From SHLQ01 sp964517125 (lineage in GTDB: Bacteria; Actinomycetota; Acidimicrobiia; Acidimicrobiales; SHLQ01), in assembly GCA_964517125.1 (NCBI GenBank), contig CAZFBD010000001.1, positions 124,001 through 188,000 of the forward strand: a stretch of DNA of 64,000 bases. Direction: 5' to 3'. The notes beneath the pieces were generated by a model. That model did not search any database, was not told the origin of the DNA, and worked only from the letters and a program-made list of their open reading frames with translations. This document shows, piece after piece, positions 41,608 through 49,245 of the stretch (its first letter is position 1; each line of letters begins with the position of its first letter). The position numbers were made by a program, and so were the translations under genes.

Positions 41608-42255
41608 TCAGCCCACGACTCGGAGCCGGAGACCCCGATGGCGCACGATCTCAATGTTGGGTTGATCGTTCTCGAATTCGGCGAGGCGCTTTCGAAGTCG
41701 TTTGATCAGCGCTGCAAGTGCGTCGTCGCTCACACCAGCGGCATTGGCGTCGTCCCACGATGCTTCGATGGCGTCGATACGGCTGACGATCTCCCCCTGA
41801 GCAGCGTCGAGACACTCGAGCAGCCGGAGCTGTCGGGCCGACAGCGGCGGTTCGACACGGCGTGCGTCGACCCACACGGCCCGGGTGTCCGGATCGATCC
41901 ACACGCCGGTCAGTCGGCCGATGGACGGAGCGATTGGGGTGGCCATTGGGTCACGGAACCGAAGCGTGGCCGCTCCCGCCAGGACGAGTTGGTCGCCGTC
42001 GTGGAGCAACACCGGGTCAGCCCCGAGCATGATGCCGTTGAGAAACGTGCCGTTTCGGCTGTCGAGGTCCGACGCGAACCATCCCCGCGGGCGAGGTGTG
42101 ATCTGAACGTGGTGCCGTGAAACGGCGGGCACATTCACTACAACACCGGATTCGCCGCCACGCCCGATGATGGTGACGGCGTCAATGTCCCACCGCTTCG
42201 ACGTCGTCGATGGGTCGTCGGCTGGGACCAGCTCCAGGACTGCGGACACGCTCAT
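41608..42255 (-). CDS. FHA domain fused to a winged-helix DNA-binding domain
   Basis: A 215-residue protein joining an N-terminal FHA domain to a C-terminal OmpR/PhoB-type winged helix. The FHA phosphothreonine-binding residues are visible: Arg32 in IIGRGGES, SRHH at 46-49 and SRNGT at 66-70. The winged helix spans about 137-213 (LSARQLRLLECLDAAQGEIV, recognition helix around ALAALIKRLRKRL, wing IVRHRGLRLRV). It is probably a transcription factor that reads threonine phosphorylation, with the kinase encoded 38 bases upstream as likely partner. TAGATT lies 9 bases before the ATG. Confidence 0.88.
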   Translation of the reverse strand: MSVSAVLELVPADDPSTTSKRWDIDAVTIIGRGGESGVVVNVPAVSRHHVQITPRPRGWFASDLDSRNGTFLNGIMLGADPVLLHDGDQLVLAGAATLRFRDPMATPIAPSIGRLTGVWIDPDTRAVWVDARRVEPPLSARQLRLLECLDAAQGEIVSRIDAIEASWDDANAAGVSDDALAALIKRLRKRLAEFENDQPNIEIVRHRGLRLRVVG

Positions 42256-42293
42256 ACGAGCGTCAATCTACGCGGGCTTGCGCCGAGCGACCG

Positions 42294-43871
42294 TCATCCG
42301 AGCAAGATGCCGACGCAATCGGAGTCTCCGGACGCGAAGACGAGCTCATCGACGATCAGCACACCTTCGCTGTTGTCCTTGAAGAGTCTGGGTACGGCCC
42401 AGGCTGCGCCGGGTGGTGCTGGCTCAGTCTCCAGGGAGAGTTGGGCGAAGTCCGCGTCACCGATCGACACGAGATCCAATTCTGCGGAACCGACGATCGG
42501 CACGAATTCGGAATCGACCCAGTCGACGGCGAGCGTGGCCTCGGTGACGGCCCCCTCCAGACGAGCGCTCGCACTGAAGAGGTACCGCGTTCCGGGTTCG
42601 ACCTCGACGAGTTCCCCAAACAGCCCAAAGTTGCCGGGGAAGCCGACCTGGAGGGCGCCGGAACCGTCGATGCCTGCGGACTCGACCACGACGACCTGCG
42701 CTCGTTCCGGGTCATCGACGTCGATGAACCAGTTCGTCGGAAGGCGGTCGGTTTCGAACGCTGACTCGCTGAGCAGGTTGCAGGCCAGCTGTTGTGCCGT
42801 TCCTGCAGCGAGTGTGGAGACGGTGGCTCGCCGAACTCCGTCGGTTGTCGTTGGACCGACCGTCGCGGGTGGCTCCGTGCTCGATTCGGGGGTGGCCGGA
42901 ACAATGGTGGTTGTTGCGGCTTCTGCTGACGCCTCGATTGGATCGTCAGTCGTGTCATCGTCGAGAAGCGCCGCCGCGATCGCTGCGATCAGCACCAGGG
43001 GCAGCCCAATGCGGAACACCAACGATGCAACGCTCAGTCGCCGGCCCTGTTGCAGGGAGCCGACCTGGGTGGGGTTCTCCAGTGCGGTCAGGAAGGCGGT
43101 CATGGACGGGAACCGCTGGGCCGGGTCCTTGTCCAGCGCACGAAGCACTGCGTCGCTGAAACCCGGAGGGATCGTGGGATCGGATTCATCCAGCGGTGTT
43201 GGTTGCGAATGCAGCTGATGGTGCAACGCCGTGGCGATCGCGTCACCCTCAGGAAACGGCCACGACCCCATGAGCATCTCGTGCAGAACCAACGCGGCCG
43301 CGTACTGGTCGCTCAGCGGCGTCGGGTCGGCGCCGGAAATGACCTCGGGTGCCAGGTACCTCGGCGTTCCGGCGATCGTGCCGTCGACGGTCACCGTCGC
43401 CGAGTCGGCGCTACGGCTGACACCAAAGTCGATCAACGTGACATGACCGTGGGGGTCCATCAGGACATTGGCCGGGCTGATGTCTCGGTGCACGATGCCA
43501 GCGTCGTGCACCGCTTGCAGGCCGTGGGTGAGTTGGCCGAAGGCAGCCATGGCAGCGTCGAACGCGAGGGCGCCATCGGAACGAAGCCGACCAGCGAGCG
43601 GATCACCGTCGATCCAGTCGACGATGAGTGCCGGTTCATCGTCGATGATCGTGACGCCCCGAAGCCGGGCCACGTTGTCGTGGTCGAGTCGTTCGAGCAG
43701 CTCGGCTTCGCGCCGGAGCCGTTCCAGGTCATGACCAGGGCTCAGCACCTTGATCGCAACCGTCTGGCCCGTTGACATCTCGGTGGCCCGGTACACGCGA
43801 CCCGATCCACCACGTTGAGGTTCGCCCAGGATGGTGTACCCAGCGGTTACGGCGGCGTCGGAGAAGCTCAT
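42294..43871 (-). CDS. membrane serine/threonine protein kinase
   Basis: A 525-residue kinase with an N-terminal catalytic domain: Gly-rich loop RGGSGRVY, Lys41 in VAIK, HRDISPAN at 128-135, DFG at 148-150 and APE. The catalytic-loop Lys of HRDxKxxN is Ser here, a variant common in some bacterial kinases. One membrane helix lies at about 284-303, followed by a Thr/Ser-rich linker and an extracellular beta-sandwich-like domain of about 170 residues (CNLLSESAFE onward) resembling carbohydrate-binding modules. The next gene encodes the FHA/winged-helix regulator. Confidence 0.88.
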   Translation of the reverse strand: MSFSDAAVTAGYTILGEPQRGGSGRVYRATEMSTGQTVAIKVLSPGHDLERLRREAELLERLDHDNVARLRGVTIIDDEPALIVDWIDGDPLAGRLRSDGALAFDAAMAAFGQLTHGLQAVHDAGIVHRDISPANVLMDPHGHVTLIDFGVSRSADSATVTVDGTIAGTPRYLAPEVISGADPTPLSDQYAAALVLHEMLMGSWPFPEGDAIATALHHQLHSQPTPLDESDPTIPPGFSDAVLRALDKDPAQRFPSMTAFLTALENPTQVGSLQQGRRLSVASLVFRIGLPLVLIAAIAAALLDDDTTDDPIEASAEAATTTIVPATPESSTEPPATVGPTTTDGVRRATVSTLAAGTAQQLACNLLSESAFETDRLPTNWFIDVDDPERAQVVVVESAGIDGSGALQVGFPGNFGLFGELVEVEPGTRYLFSASARLEGAVTEATLAVDWVDSEFVPIVGSAELDLVSIGDADFAQLSLETEPAPPGAAWAVPRLFKDNSEGVLIVDELVFASGDSDCVGILLG

Positions 43872-43965
43872 GGTGCGACATCAAGGTTGTCGTGGGTTGC
43901 GACGTCCTCCACGCGCTCGGAGCGGATTTTCCGCCTCGAAGACGGCAACGACGTTCGACCAGCGT

Positions 43966-45276
43966 TCAGTGGCCGGGGATCCAGCTGGTGCCTGCGAGGG
44001 GAACGTGGGCCATCGCTGCTGCTTCAACGGTGAGGGCTGCGAGGTCTTCAGGTTCCAGATTGGTGACATGGCTCTTGCCGCAGGCACGGGCCAGGGTTTG
44101 GGCCTCGACGCTGAGGACCCGCAGGTAGTTGGCCAGGCGGCGCCCGCCAATGACCGGGTCCAGGCGGGCCGACAGCTCAGGATCCTGCGTCGTGATACCC
44201 GCCGGGTCGTTCCCGGCCTGAAAGTCCTCCCAGTAGCCGGCGCTCGTACCCAGAGCGTTGTACTCGGCCTCGTATTCGGGGTTGTTGTCGCCGATCGCGA
44301 TGAGCGCAGCCGTGCCGATGGAGACGGCGTCGGCGCCGAGGGCAATGGCCTTTGCAACGTCGGCGCCAGAGCGGATGCCGCCGGCTGCAATGAGCTTCAC
44401 CTGACGGTGGACACCGAGGTCCTGGAGCGCCCGAACCGACTCGGGGATCGCTGCGATCGTTGGTATGCCGACATGTTCGATGAAGACGTCCTGGGTTGCC
44501 GCCGTGCCGCCCTGCATGCCGTCGACGACGACGGCATCGGCGCCGGCCTTCACCGCAAGGGCGGTGTCGTAATACGGCCGAGCGGCCCCGACCTTGATGT
44601 AGATGGGAACCCGATGATCGACGATCTCGCGAAGCTCCACGATCTTGATGGCGAGGTCGTCGGGACCGGTCCAGTCCGGGTGACGGCAGGCCGATCGCTG
44701 GTCGATGCCTTCGGGCAGCGTGCGCATCTCGGCCACCCGTTCGTTGATCTTCTGGCCCATGAGCATGCCGCCGCCGCCGGGCTTGGCTCCCTGGCCGACC
44801 ACGATCTCGATGGCGTCGGCCGTTCGCAGATCGTCGGGGTTCATGCCGTACCGACTCGGGAGGTACTGGTACACAAGGGTGTTCGAGTGGCCGCGTTCTT
44901 CGGGCGTCATGCCGCCGTCGCCGGTGGTGGTGGAGGTTCCGACAGCGCTTGCGCCCCGCCCGAGGGCCTCTTTGGCGTTGGCTGACAGGGACCCGAAGCT
45001 CATTCCGGCGATGGTGATGGGAATGTCGAGCGTGACCGGGTTGTCCGCGGTCTCTTCACCAATGGTGATGTCGGTTCCGCAGGCCTCCCGATACCCCTCC
45101 AGCGGGTAGCGGGACATCGATGCTCCGAGAAACACGAGGTCGTCGAGGGTCGGAAGCTCACGCTTCGCTCCCCAGCCCCGGATCCGGTAGATCCCGGTGT
45201 TTGCGGCCCGGCGAATCTCGGCAATGACCGCTTTGTCGAAGGTGTGGCTCTCGCGAAGGTTCCATGGTTGATTCAT
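43966..45276 (-). CDS. mgsC: FMN-binding glutamate-synthase-like subunit, probable MgsC
   Basis: A 436-residue protein equivalent to the FMN domain of glutamate synthase. Signatures: AGMSFGSLSANAKEALGRGA, GTSTTTGDGGMTPEE, GQGAKPGGGGMLMGQKI and GMQGGTAATQDVFIEH. As a separate chain after GXGXG and amidotransferase genes it matches MgsC of N-methylglutamate synthase (GlxD in rhizobia). MgsABC makes N-methylglutamate from methylamine or gamma-glutamylmethylamide. The ATG at 45276 has GGGGAG upstream and overlaps the mgsB stop by 4 bases. Confidence 0.75.
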   Translation of the reverse strand: MNQPWNLRESHTFDKAVIAEIRRAANTGIYRIRGWGAKRELPTLDDLVFLGASMSRYPLEGYREACGTDITIGEETADNPVTLDIPITIAGMSFGSLSANAKEALGRGASAVGTSTTTGDGGMTPEERGHSNTLVYQYLPSRYGMNPDDLRTADAIEIVVGQGAKPGGGGMLMGQKINERVAEMRTLPEGIDQRSACRHPDWTGPDDLAIKIVELREIVDHRVPIYIKVGAARPYYDTALAVKAGADAVVVDGMQGGTAATQDVFIEHVGIPTIAAIPESVRALQDLGVHRQVKLIAAGGIRSGADVAKAIALGADAVSIGTAALIAIGDNNPEYEAEYNALGTSAGYWEDFQAGNDPAGITTQDPELSARLDPVIGGRRLANYLRVLSVEAQTLARACGKSHVTNLEPEDLAALTVEAAAMAHVPLAGTSWIPGH

Positions 45277-45965
45277 GTCCGGGACTCCCCTGCGATTTCG
45301 GCGTCGATGTTGTCCACGGCAAAGTTGTAGAGCGTCCGGGCCGATCCGTACCGGGTGAACGAGCTGGGTTCGGCATCCATGCCAGCTGCGCCCAGGAGGC
45401 GTGCCAGGGTTTCGAGATGTTCCGGGCGCATCTCCTTTTCGACACAGTCGGCGCCGAGGGACTCGACCGTGCCTCGAACGAAGAGATTGGCCTCGTAGAG
45501 CGAATCGCCGAGGTCGGCTCCCGCGTCGCCGAGGACCACGAGGTTGCCGGCCTGGCCCATGAACGCACTCATATGGCCAACATTGCCGCCCACCACGATG
45601 TCGATGCCCTTCATGGAGATGCCGCACCGTGCACCAGCGCTCCCTTCGATGACCAGCAGGCCGCCGTTGCCGGTGGCGCCAGCGGACATGGTGGCGTTGC
45701 CGGTGACCCTGACCGTGCCGGACATCATGTTCTCGGCCAGTCCGGCGCTTGCGTTGCCGTGCACGACGACGGAGCCGGTCTGATGCATCCCGGCGCAGAA
45801 GTAGCCGACGGGACCGTTAACCGTCACATCGATGGAGGTGTCGATCCCCACCGCAACGGCGTGGGCCCCTCGAGGGTTCTGAACGACAAAGGAGCCGGAC
45901 GTCGCCTCATGCAGCGCCCGATTGAGATCTCGTAGCGGGCTGGTGGCCAGATCGATGGTGATCAT
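45273..45965 (-). CDS. mgsB: GXGXG-domain glutamate-synthase-like subunit, probable MgsB
   Basis: A 230-residue single-domain protein equal to the C-terminal GXGXG beta-helix of glutamate synthase, with repeated Gly turns such as GNASAGLAENMMSG, GNGGLLVIEGSAGARCG and GNVGHMSAFMGQAG. It is expected to shape the large subunit complex with MgsA and MgsC. Overlaps of 4 bases with both neighbours show tight coupling. Alternative name: GlxC. Confidence 0.75.
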   Translation of the reverse strand: MITIDLATSPLRDLNRALHEATSGSFVVQNPRGAHAVAVGIDTSIDVTVNGPVGYFCAGMHQTGSVVVHGNASAGLAENMMSGTVRVTGNATMSAGATGNGGLLVIEGSAGARCGISMKGIDIVVGGNVGHMSAFMGQAGNLVVLGDAGADLGDSLYEANLFVRGTVESLGADCVEKEMRPEHLETLARLLGAAGMDAEPSSFTRYGSARTLYNFAVDNIDAEIAGESRT

Positions 45966-46861
45966 ATGTTGAGACTCCAGGTGTAGACCTGCCCGGGCTG
46001 GGGTTCGAACTGCTCGGCGTGGTCAACGTCGGGTAGCTGTGCGATGGCGCCGAATTCTGAGGACATGGCGACCCAGTCGTCGGTCTCCGCCACCACGGCA
46101 GGCTTGCAGGCGATCGGGTCCCGCAGGATGGCGAACCCACTCTCGATGCCAATGGCGAACGTGTAGAACCCGTCGAGCTCGGACAGTCCCCGCTGTAAGG
46201 CCTCGTCGATGGTGTCGCCTTCACGCAACCGCCACGACAGATAGCCGGCGGCGACCTCGCTGTCGTTCTCGGTTTGAAAGGTCTCGCCGAACCGCTCCAG
46301 GTTGCGACGGAGCTGGTTGTGATTGGATAGGGAGCCGTTGTGTACCAGACAGGTGTCGGCACCGGTCACGAACGGATGGGATCCGTTGGTGGTGATGGCG
46401 GACTCGGTGGCCATCCGGGTGTGGGCGATCGCATGGGTTCCTTGCCGAGATGCGAGGTCATACCGCTCGGCGACAAGGTCGGGATCGCCGACCGACTTGT
46501 ACAGCTCGATTTGTCGCCCGTGGCTCAACACGTCGATCTCGGGCACGTTGTCGATGATCCACTGGCGGGCGGTGCGACCATCTCCCGATGTCTCGAACAC
46601 GGCATGGTCCTCGATGGAGCGAACCCGGACCCCGGCACCGAGTTCCGTCTCGAGCGCCGCTGCGGTCGGCATCCAGTTGGGCTCCGTACCCTCGCTCAAC
46701 AGGGTGAGGCGGGTCTGGCCGGGCTCGCCCTCGTCGTAGACCGCAAAGCCGGCGCTGTCGGGGCCACGCCCCCGCATCTCGTGGAGCATCGCCGCGGTCA
46801 GCCGGCCAAGGTCCGACCGGTAGCGTTCGGTTTTCAGGAATAGGCCGACGATTCCACACAT
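45962..46861 (-). CDS. mgsA: class II glutamine amidotransferase subunit, probable MgsA
   Basis: A 299-residue Ntn-type amidotransferase. MCGIVGLF places the nucleophile Cys at residue 2 after Met removal, and Gly/Asn oxyanion residues lie in LVHNGSLSNHNQLRR. It would supply the ammonia or methylamine-releasing activity of N-methylglutamate synthase. The ATG at 46861 has GGAG 8 bases upstream; a TAGGTT hexamer lies about 27 bases upstream, so this operon seems to have a short leader. It heads mgsABC and diverges from gmaS. Confidence 0.75.
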   Translation of the reverse strand: MCGIVGLFLKTERYRSDLGRLTAAMLHEMRGRGPDSAGFAVYDEGEPGQTRLTLLSEGTEPNWMPTAAALETELGAGVRVRSIEDHAVFETSGDGRTARQWIIDNVPEIDVLSHGRQIELYKSVGDPDLVAERYDLASRQGTHAIAHTRMATESAITTNGSHPFVTGADTCLVHNGSLSNHNQLRRNLERFGETFQTENDSEVAAGYLSWRLREGDTIDEALQRGLSELDGFYTFAIGIESGFAILRDPIACKPAVVAETDDWVAMSSEFGAIAQLPDVDHAEQFEPQPGQVYTWSLNI

Positions 46862-47004
46862 GCTGGGCTCTCCGTTTCGCGTCGCCAACCTAGTCGCCGG
46901 GCAGCATGTGGACGATGCCGGACGTGTGAACCCTGCTTGGCGCCATGGGCGGTCGAGTGGACGGTGCTCTATGGTGCGTGGCACATCTCATCAGGGGGAC
47001 CCAC

Positions 47005-48363
47005 ATGGCTGCAGTCGACGACATCCGAGCGAAGGCCGCGGACGACGGCGTCGAGTACATCTACGCCATGTTCGTGGAGATGCACGGCAAGCCATGCGCG
47101 AAGTTGGTTCCCATCGAAGCCCTCGATGGCCTGATGGAGGATGGCGCCGGGTTTGCCGGCTTTGCTGCAGGCCCCATGGGCCAACATGCTGCCGACCCCG
47201 ACATCCTTGCGCTCCCCGATCCGGCGTCGTACACCCAGCTTCCGTGGCAGCCGAATGTCGCGGCGATGCAGTGTGACCCAACGGTCGAAGGCGAGCTGTG
47301 GCCGTATGCGCCTCGGGTCATTCTGCGCCGTGCATTGGAGGACCTGGCCGAGAAGAACCTCGTTCTCAAGACGGGTGTCGAAGCCGAATATTCACTGGTC
47401 GTCCGCAACGACGATGGCTCCATTTCGGTGGCCGATGAGCGAGATGTCGGGCAGCTTCCGTGTTACGACGCGAAGGGGCTCACCCGAATGCTCCCCCATC
47501 TGACTGCGGTGTCGAAGAACCTGAACGCCATGGGATGGGGCAACTACGCCAACGACCACGAGGACGCCAACGGTCAGTTCGAACAGAACTGGGAGTACGC
47601 CGACGCCATGACCACGGCCGACCGGTTGATTCTGTTCCGTCTCATGATCCACACGATGGCTGAGCGCGACGGACGGTACGCGACCTTCATGCCCAAGCCG
47701 TTCTCCGACAAGACCGGCAACGGGCTTCACGCGCACCTGAGCCTGTGGAGCGGCGATACCGACGAGCCCTTGTTTCCCGCCGGTGACTCCGATCGTCTGG
47801 GCCTGGGGCTCAGCGACATGGCGTACGACTTCGCCGGAGGACTGATCCACCATGCGACATCACTTGTCGCCATCGCCTGTCCCATCGTGAACTCGTACAA
47901 GCGCATGGGTGTGGGTGCTCCCACGTCGGGTGCCACCTGGGCGCCCGCGTACGCAGCGTTCGGCGGCAACAATCGCACCCAGATGATCCGTGTCCCCGAG
48001 CCCGATCGGATCGAAGTTCGGCTCGGCGATGGCGCGGCGAATCCGTATCTGATGTTTGCGGCGATGCTGGCGTGTGGACTCGACGGCATGGCGGAGGGAC
48101 ACGATCCGGGGGCCGTGAACACGGCGAATCTGTTCGATCTCTCGCCAGCCGAGGTGGCGGAGCGAGGCATCGAGACACTGCCCCCGACCTTGCTGCATGC
48201 TGCCGACAACCTTGCCGGGAACGACGTGCTCCGAACCGCGCTGGGAAGCACGCGTGGCGGGCCCTACAGCGAATACTTCGCGCAGGTGAAGCGTGACGAA
48301 TTCATGGCCCATCACCAGCAGGTGACCGCAGGCGAGATCGACCAGTACCTCACGCTCTTCTGA
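47005..48363 (+). CDS. gmaS: glutamine-synthetase-family enzyme, probable gamma-glutamylmethylamide synthetase
   Basis: A 452-residue member of the glutamine synthetase family, shorter and different from GlnA at the N terminus (AKAADDGVEYIYAMFVEMHG). Metal and ATP-binding segments include TGVEAEYSLVV, EDANGQFEQNW, GNGLHAHLSLW and NRTQMIRVPEPDRIEVRLGDGAANPYL. Divergence from mgsABC points to GmaS, which ligates methylamine to glutamate at ATP cost, the first step of the N-methylglutamate pathway; the rhizobial GlnT label is the alternative. The ATG at 47005 follows AGGGGG by 6 bases. Confidence 0.75.
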   Translation: MAAVDDIRAKAADDGVEYIYAMFVEMHGKPCAKLVPIEALDGLMEDGAGFAGFAAGPMGQHAADPDILALPDPASYTQLPWQPNVAAMQCDPTVEGELWPYAPRVILRRALEDLAEKNLVLKTGVEAEYSLVVRNDDGSISVADERDVGQLPCYDAKGLTRMLPHLTAVSKNLNAMGWGNYANDHEDANGQFEQNWEYADAMTTADRLILFRLMIHTMAERDGRYATFMPKPFSDKTGNGLHAHLSLWSGDTDEPLFPAGDSDRLGLGLSDMAYDFAGGLIHHATSLVAIACPIVNSYKRMGVGAPTSGATWAPAYAAFGGNNRTQMIRVPEPDRIEVRLGDGAANPYLMFAAMLACGLDGMAEGHDPGAVNTANLFDLSPAEVAERGIETLPPTLLHAADNLAGNDVLRTALGSTRGGPYSEYFAQVKRDEFMAHHQQVTAGEIDQYLTLF

Positions 48364-48392
48364 GCGCACCCTGACGGCCCGCCGCTGTGGCG

Positions 48393-48976
48393 TCAGATTG
48401 CAGTCGGAATTCGGAGTACGAAGGTCGCTCCGCCACCTTCGGTCTTCTCGTGGCTGACCGATGCGTCGGCGAGTGCCGCAGCGCGTCGGCCCCAAGGTTC
48501 AACAACGCCTGGTGCAGGTCGGAGCCCACGTCGTTCGCGATCATGCTGAGGTCGACCAGTTCGGGCTGATCATTCCGGTCCTGCCCGAGCCGAGTCAGAT
48601 CGAGCAGTGCCTCGACGAGCGCCCCATCCGTACGCTCTCGGCGCCGATTCTGTCCATCGCCCGATCCAGGTCGGCACGGTCTTCGAGCATCCCGGCGGCG
48701 TGGAGCTGGGCGTATCCGCAGCACCAATGTCGGCAGCGGCAAAGAGCCCGCCTGAACTCGACGTTGAACGGTTTGGTGACGTAGTCGTCGCCACCCTCCT
48801 GAAAGCCCCGGATGCGATCCCGGTCACTGTCCCGTGCGGTCAGCAAGGCTCGCCCCGTCGTCGGCTTCCTGAATGGTGTGTCCGTCGTGCCGCAATGCAG
48901 TCACGACAACGTCACGGATGGCAGGTTCGTCCTCGACGACAAGAATGTTGCCCTCAAGTCGCTCGGCACCGCTCAC
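48393..48976 (-). pseudogene. decayed two-component system (response regulator fused to histidine kinase remnants)
   Basis: Reading leftward from GTG 48976, a receiver N terminus GNILVVEDEPAIRDVVVTAL runs to ADDGASL. It then resumes in another frame at LTARDSDRDRIRGFQEGG and YVTKPFNVEF, so about 40 residues including the phosphorylated Asp are lost. The frame then runs into histidine kinase dimerisation-helix sequence (GYAQLHAAGMLEDRADLDRA), shifts frame at GALVEALLDLTRLG, jumps to an ATPase-like LLNLGADALRHSP, and ends out of frame as EGGGATFVLRIPTAI with a stop at 48393. Several deletions and frameshifts mean neither protein is made. Confidence 0.75.
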
Positions 48977-49209
48977 GCGGCGACCATCCGAAGTGCTCGT
49001 GACTCGATGAGGTGTTCGACCACGTAGACCAGGCCGACATCGGCGGAAGCGACGACGTCCATGTCGAGCGAGAACTGGGTCGTGGACTCCGGCAGGACGG
49101 GGTCTGGAGAACTGGATCGGAAGCCCACGATCCACACACCGAGGCCGACGACGGTGAACAGCATCACCTGAGCGATGCGGCGTTGGCGCGGGATCATGGC
49201 CTGCACCAT
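48973..49209 (-). CDS. small membrane protein of unknown function, possibly part of the decayed system
   Basis: A 78-residue reading frame with one hydrophobic segment (about 12-30) and a polar C-terminal part. Its TGA overlaps the GTG of the response-regulator remnant by 3 bases (GTGA), typical of real operon junctions, so it was probably once the first gene of that operon. Whether it is still intact or shortened is unclear. It begins 36 bases after the GGDEF gene stop. Confidence 0.45.
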   Translation of the reverse strand: MVQAMIPRQRRIAQVMLFTVVGLGVWIVGFRSSSPDPVLPESTTQFSLDMDVVASADVGLVYVVEHLIESRALRMVAA

Positions 49210-49245
49210 GGCGAACCAACCTGTGAACCGGCTGTGAGAGAACGA

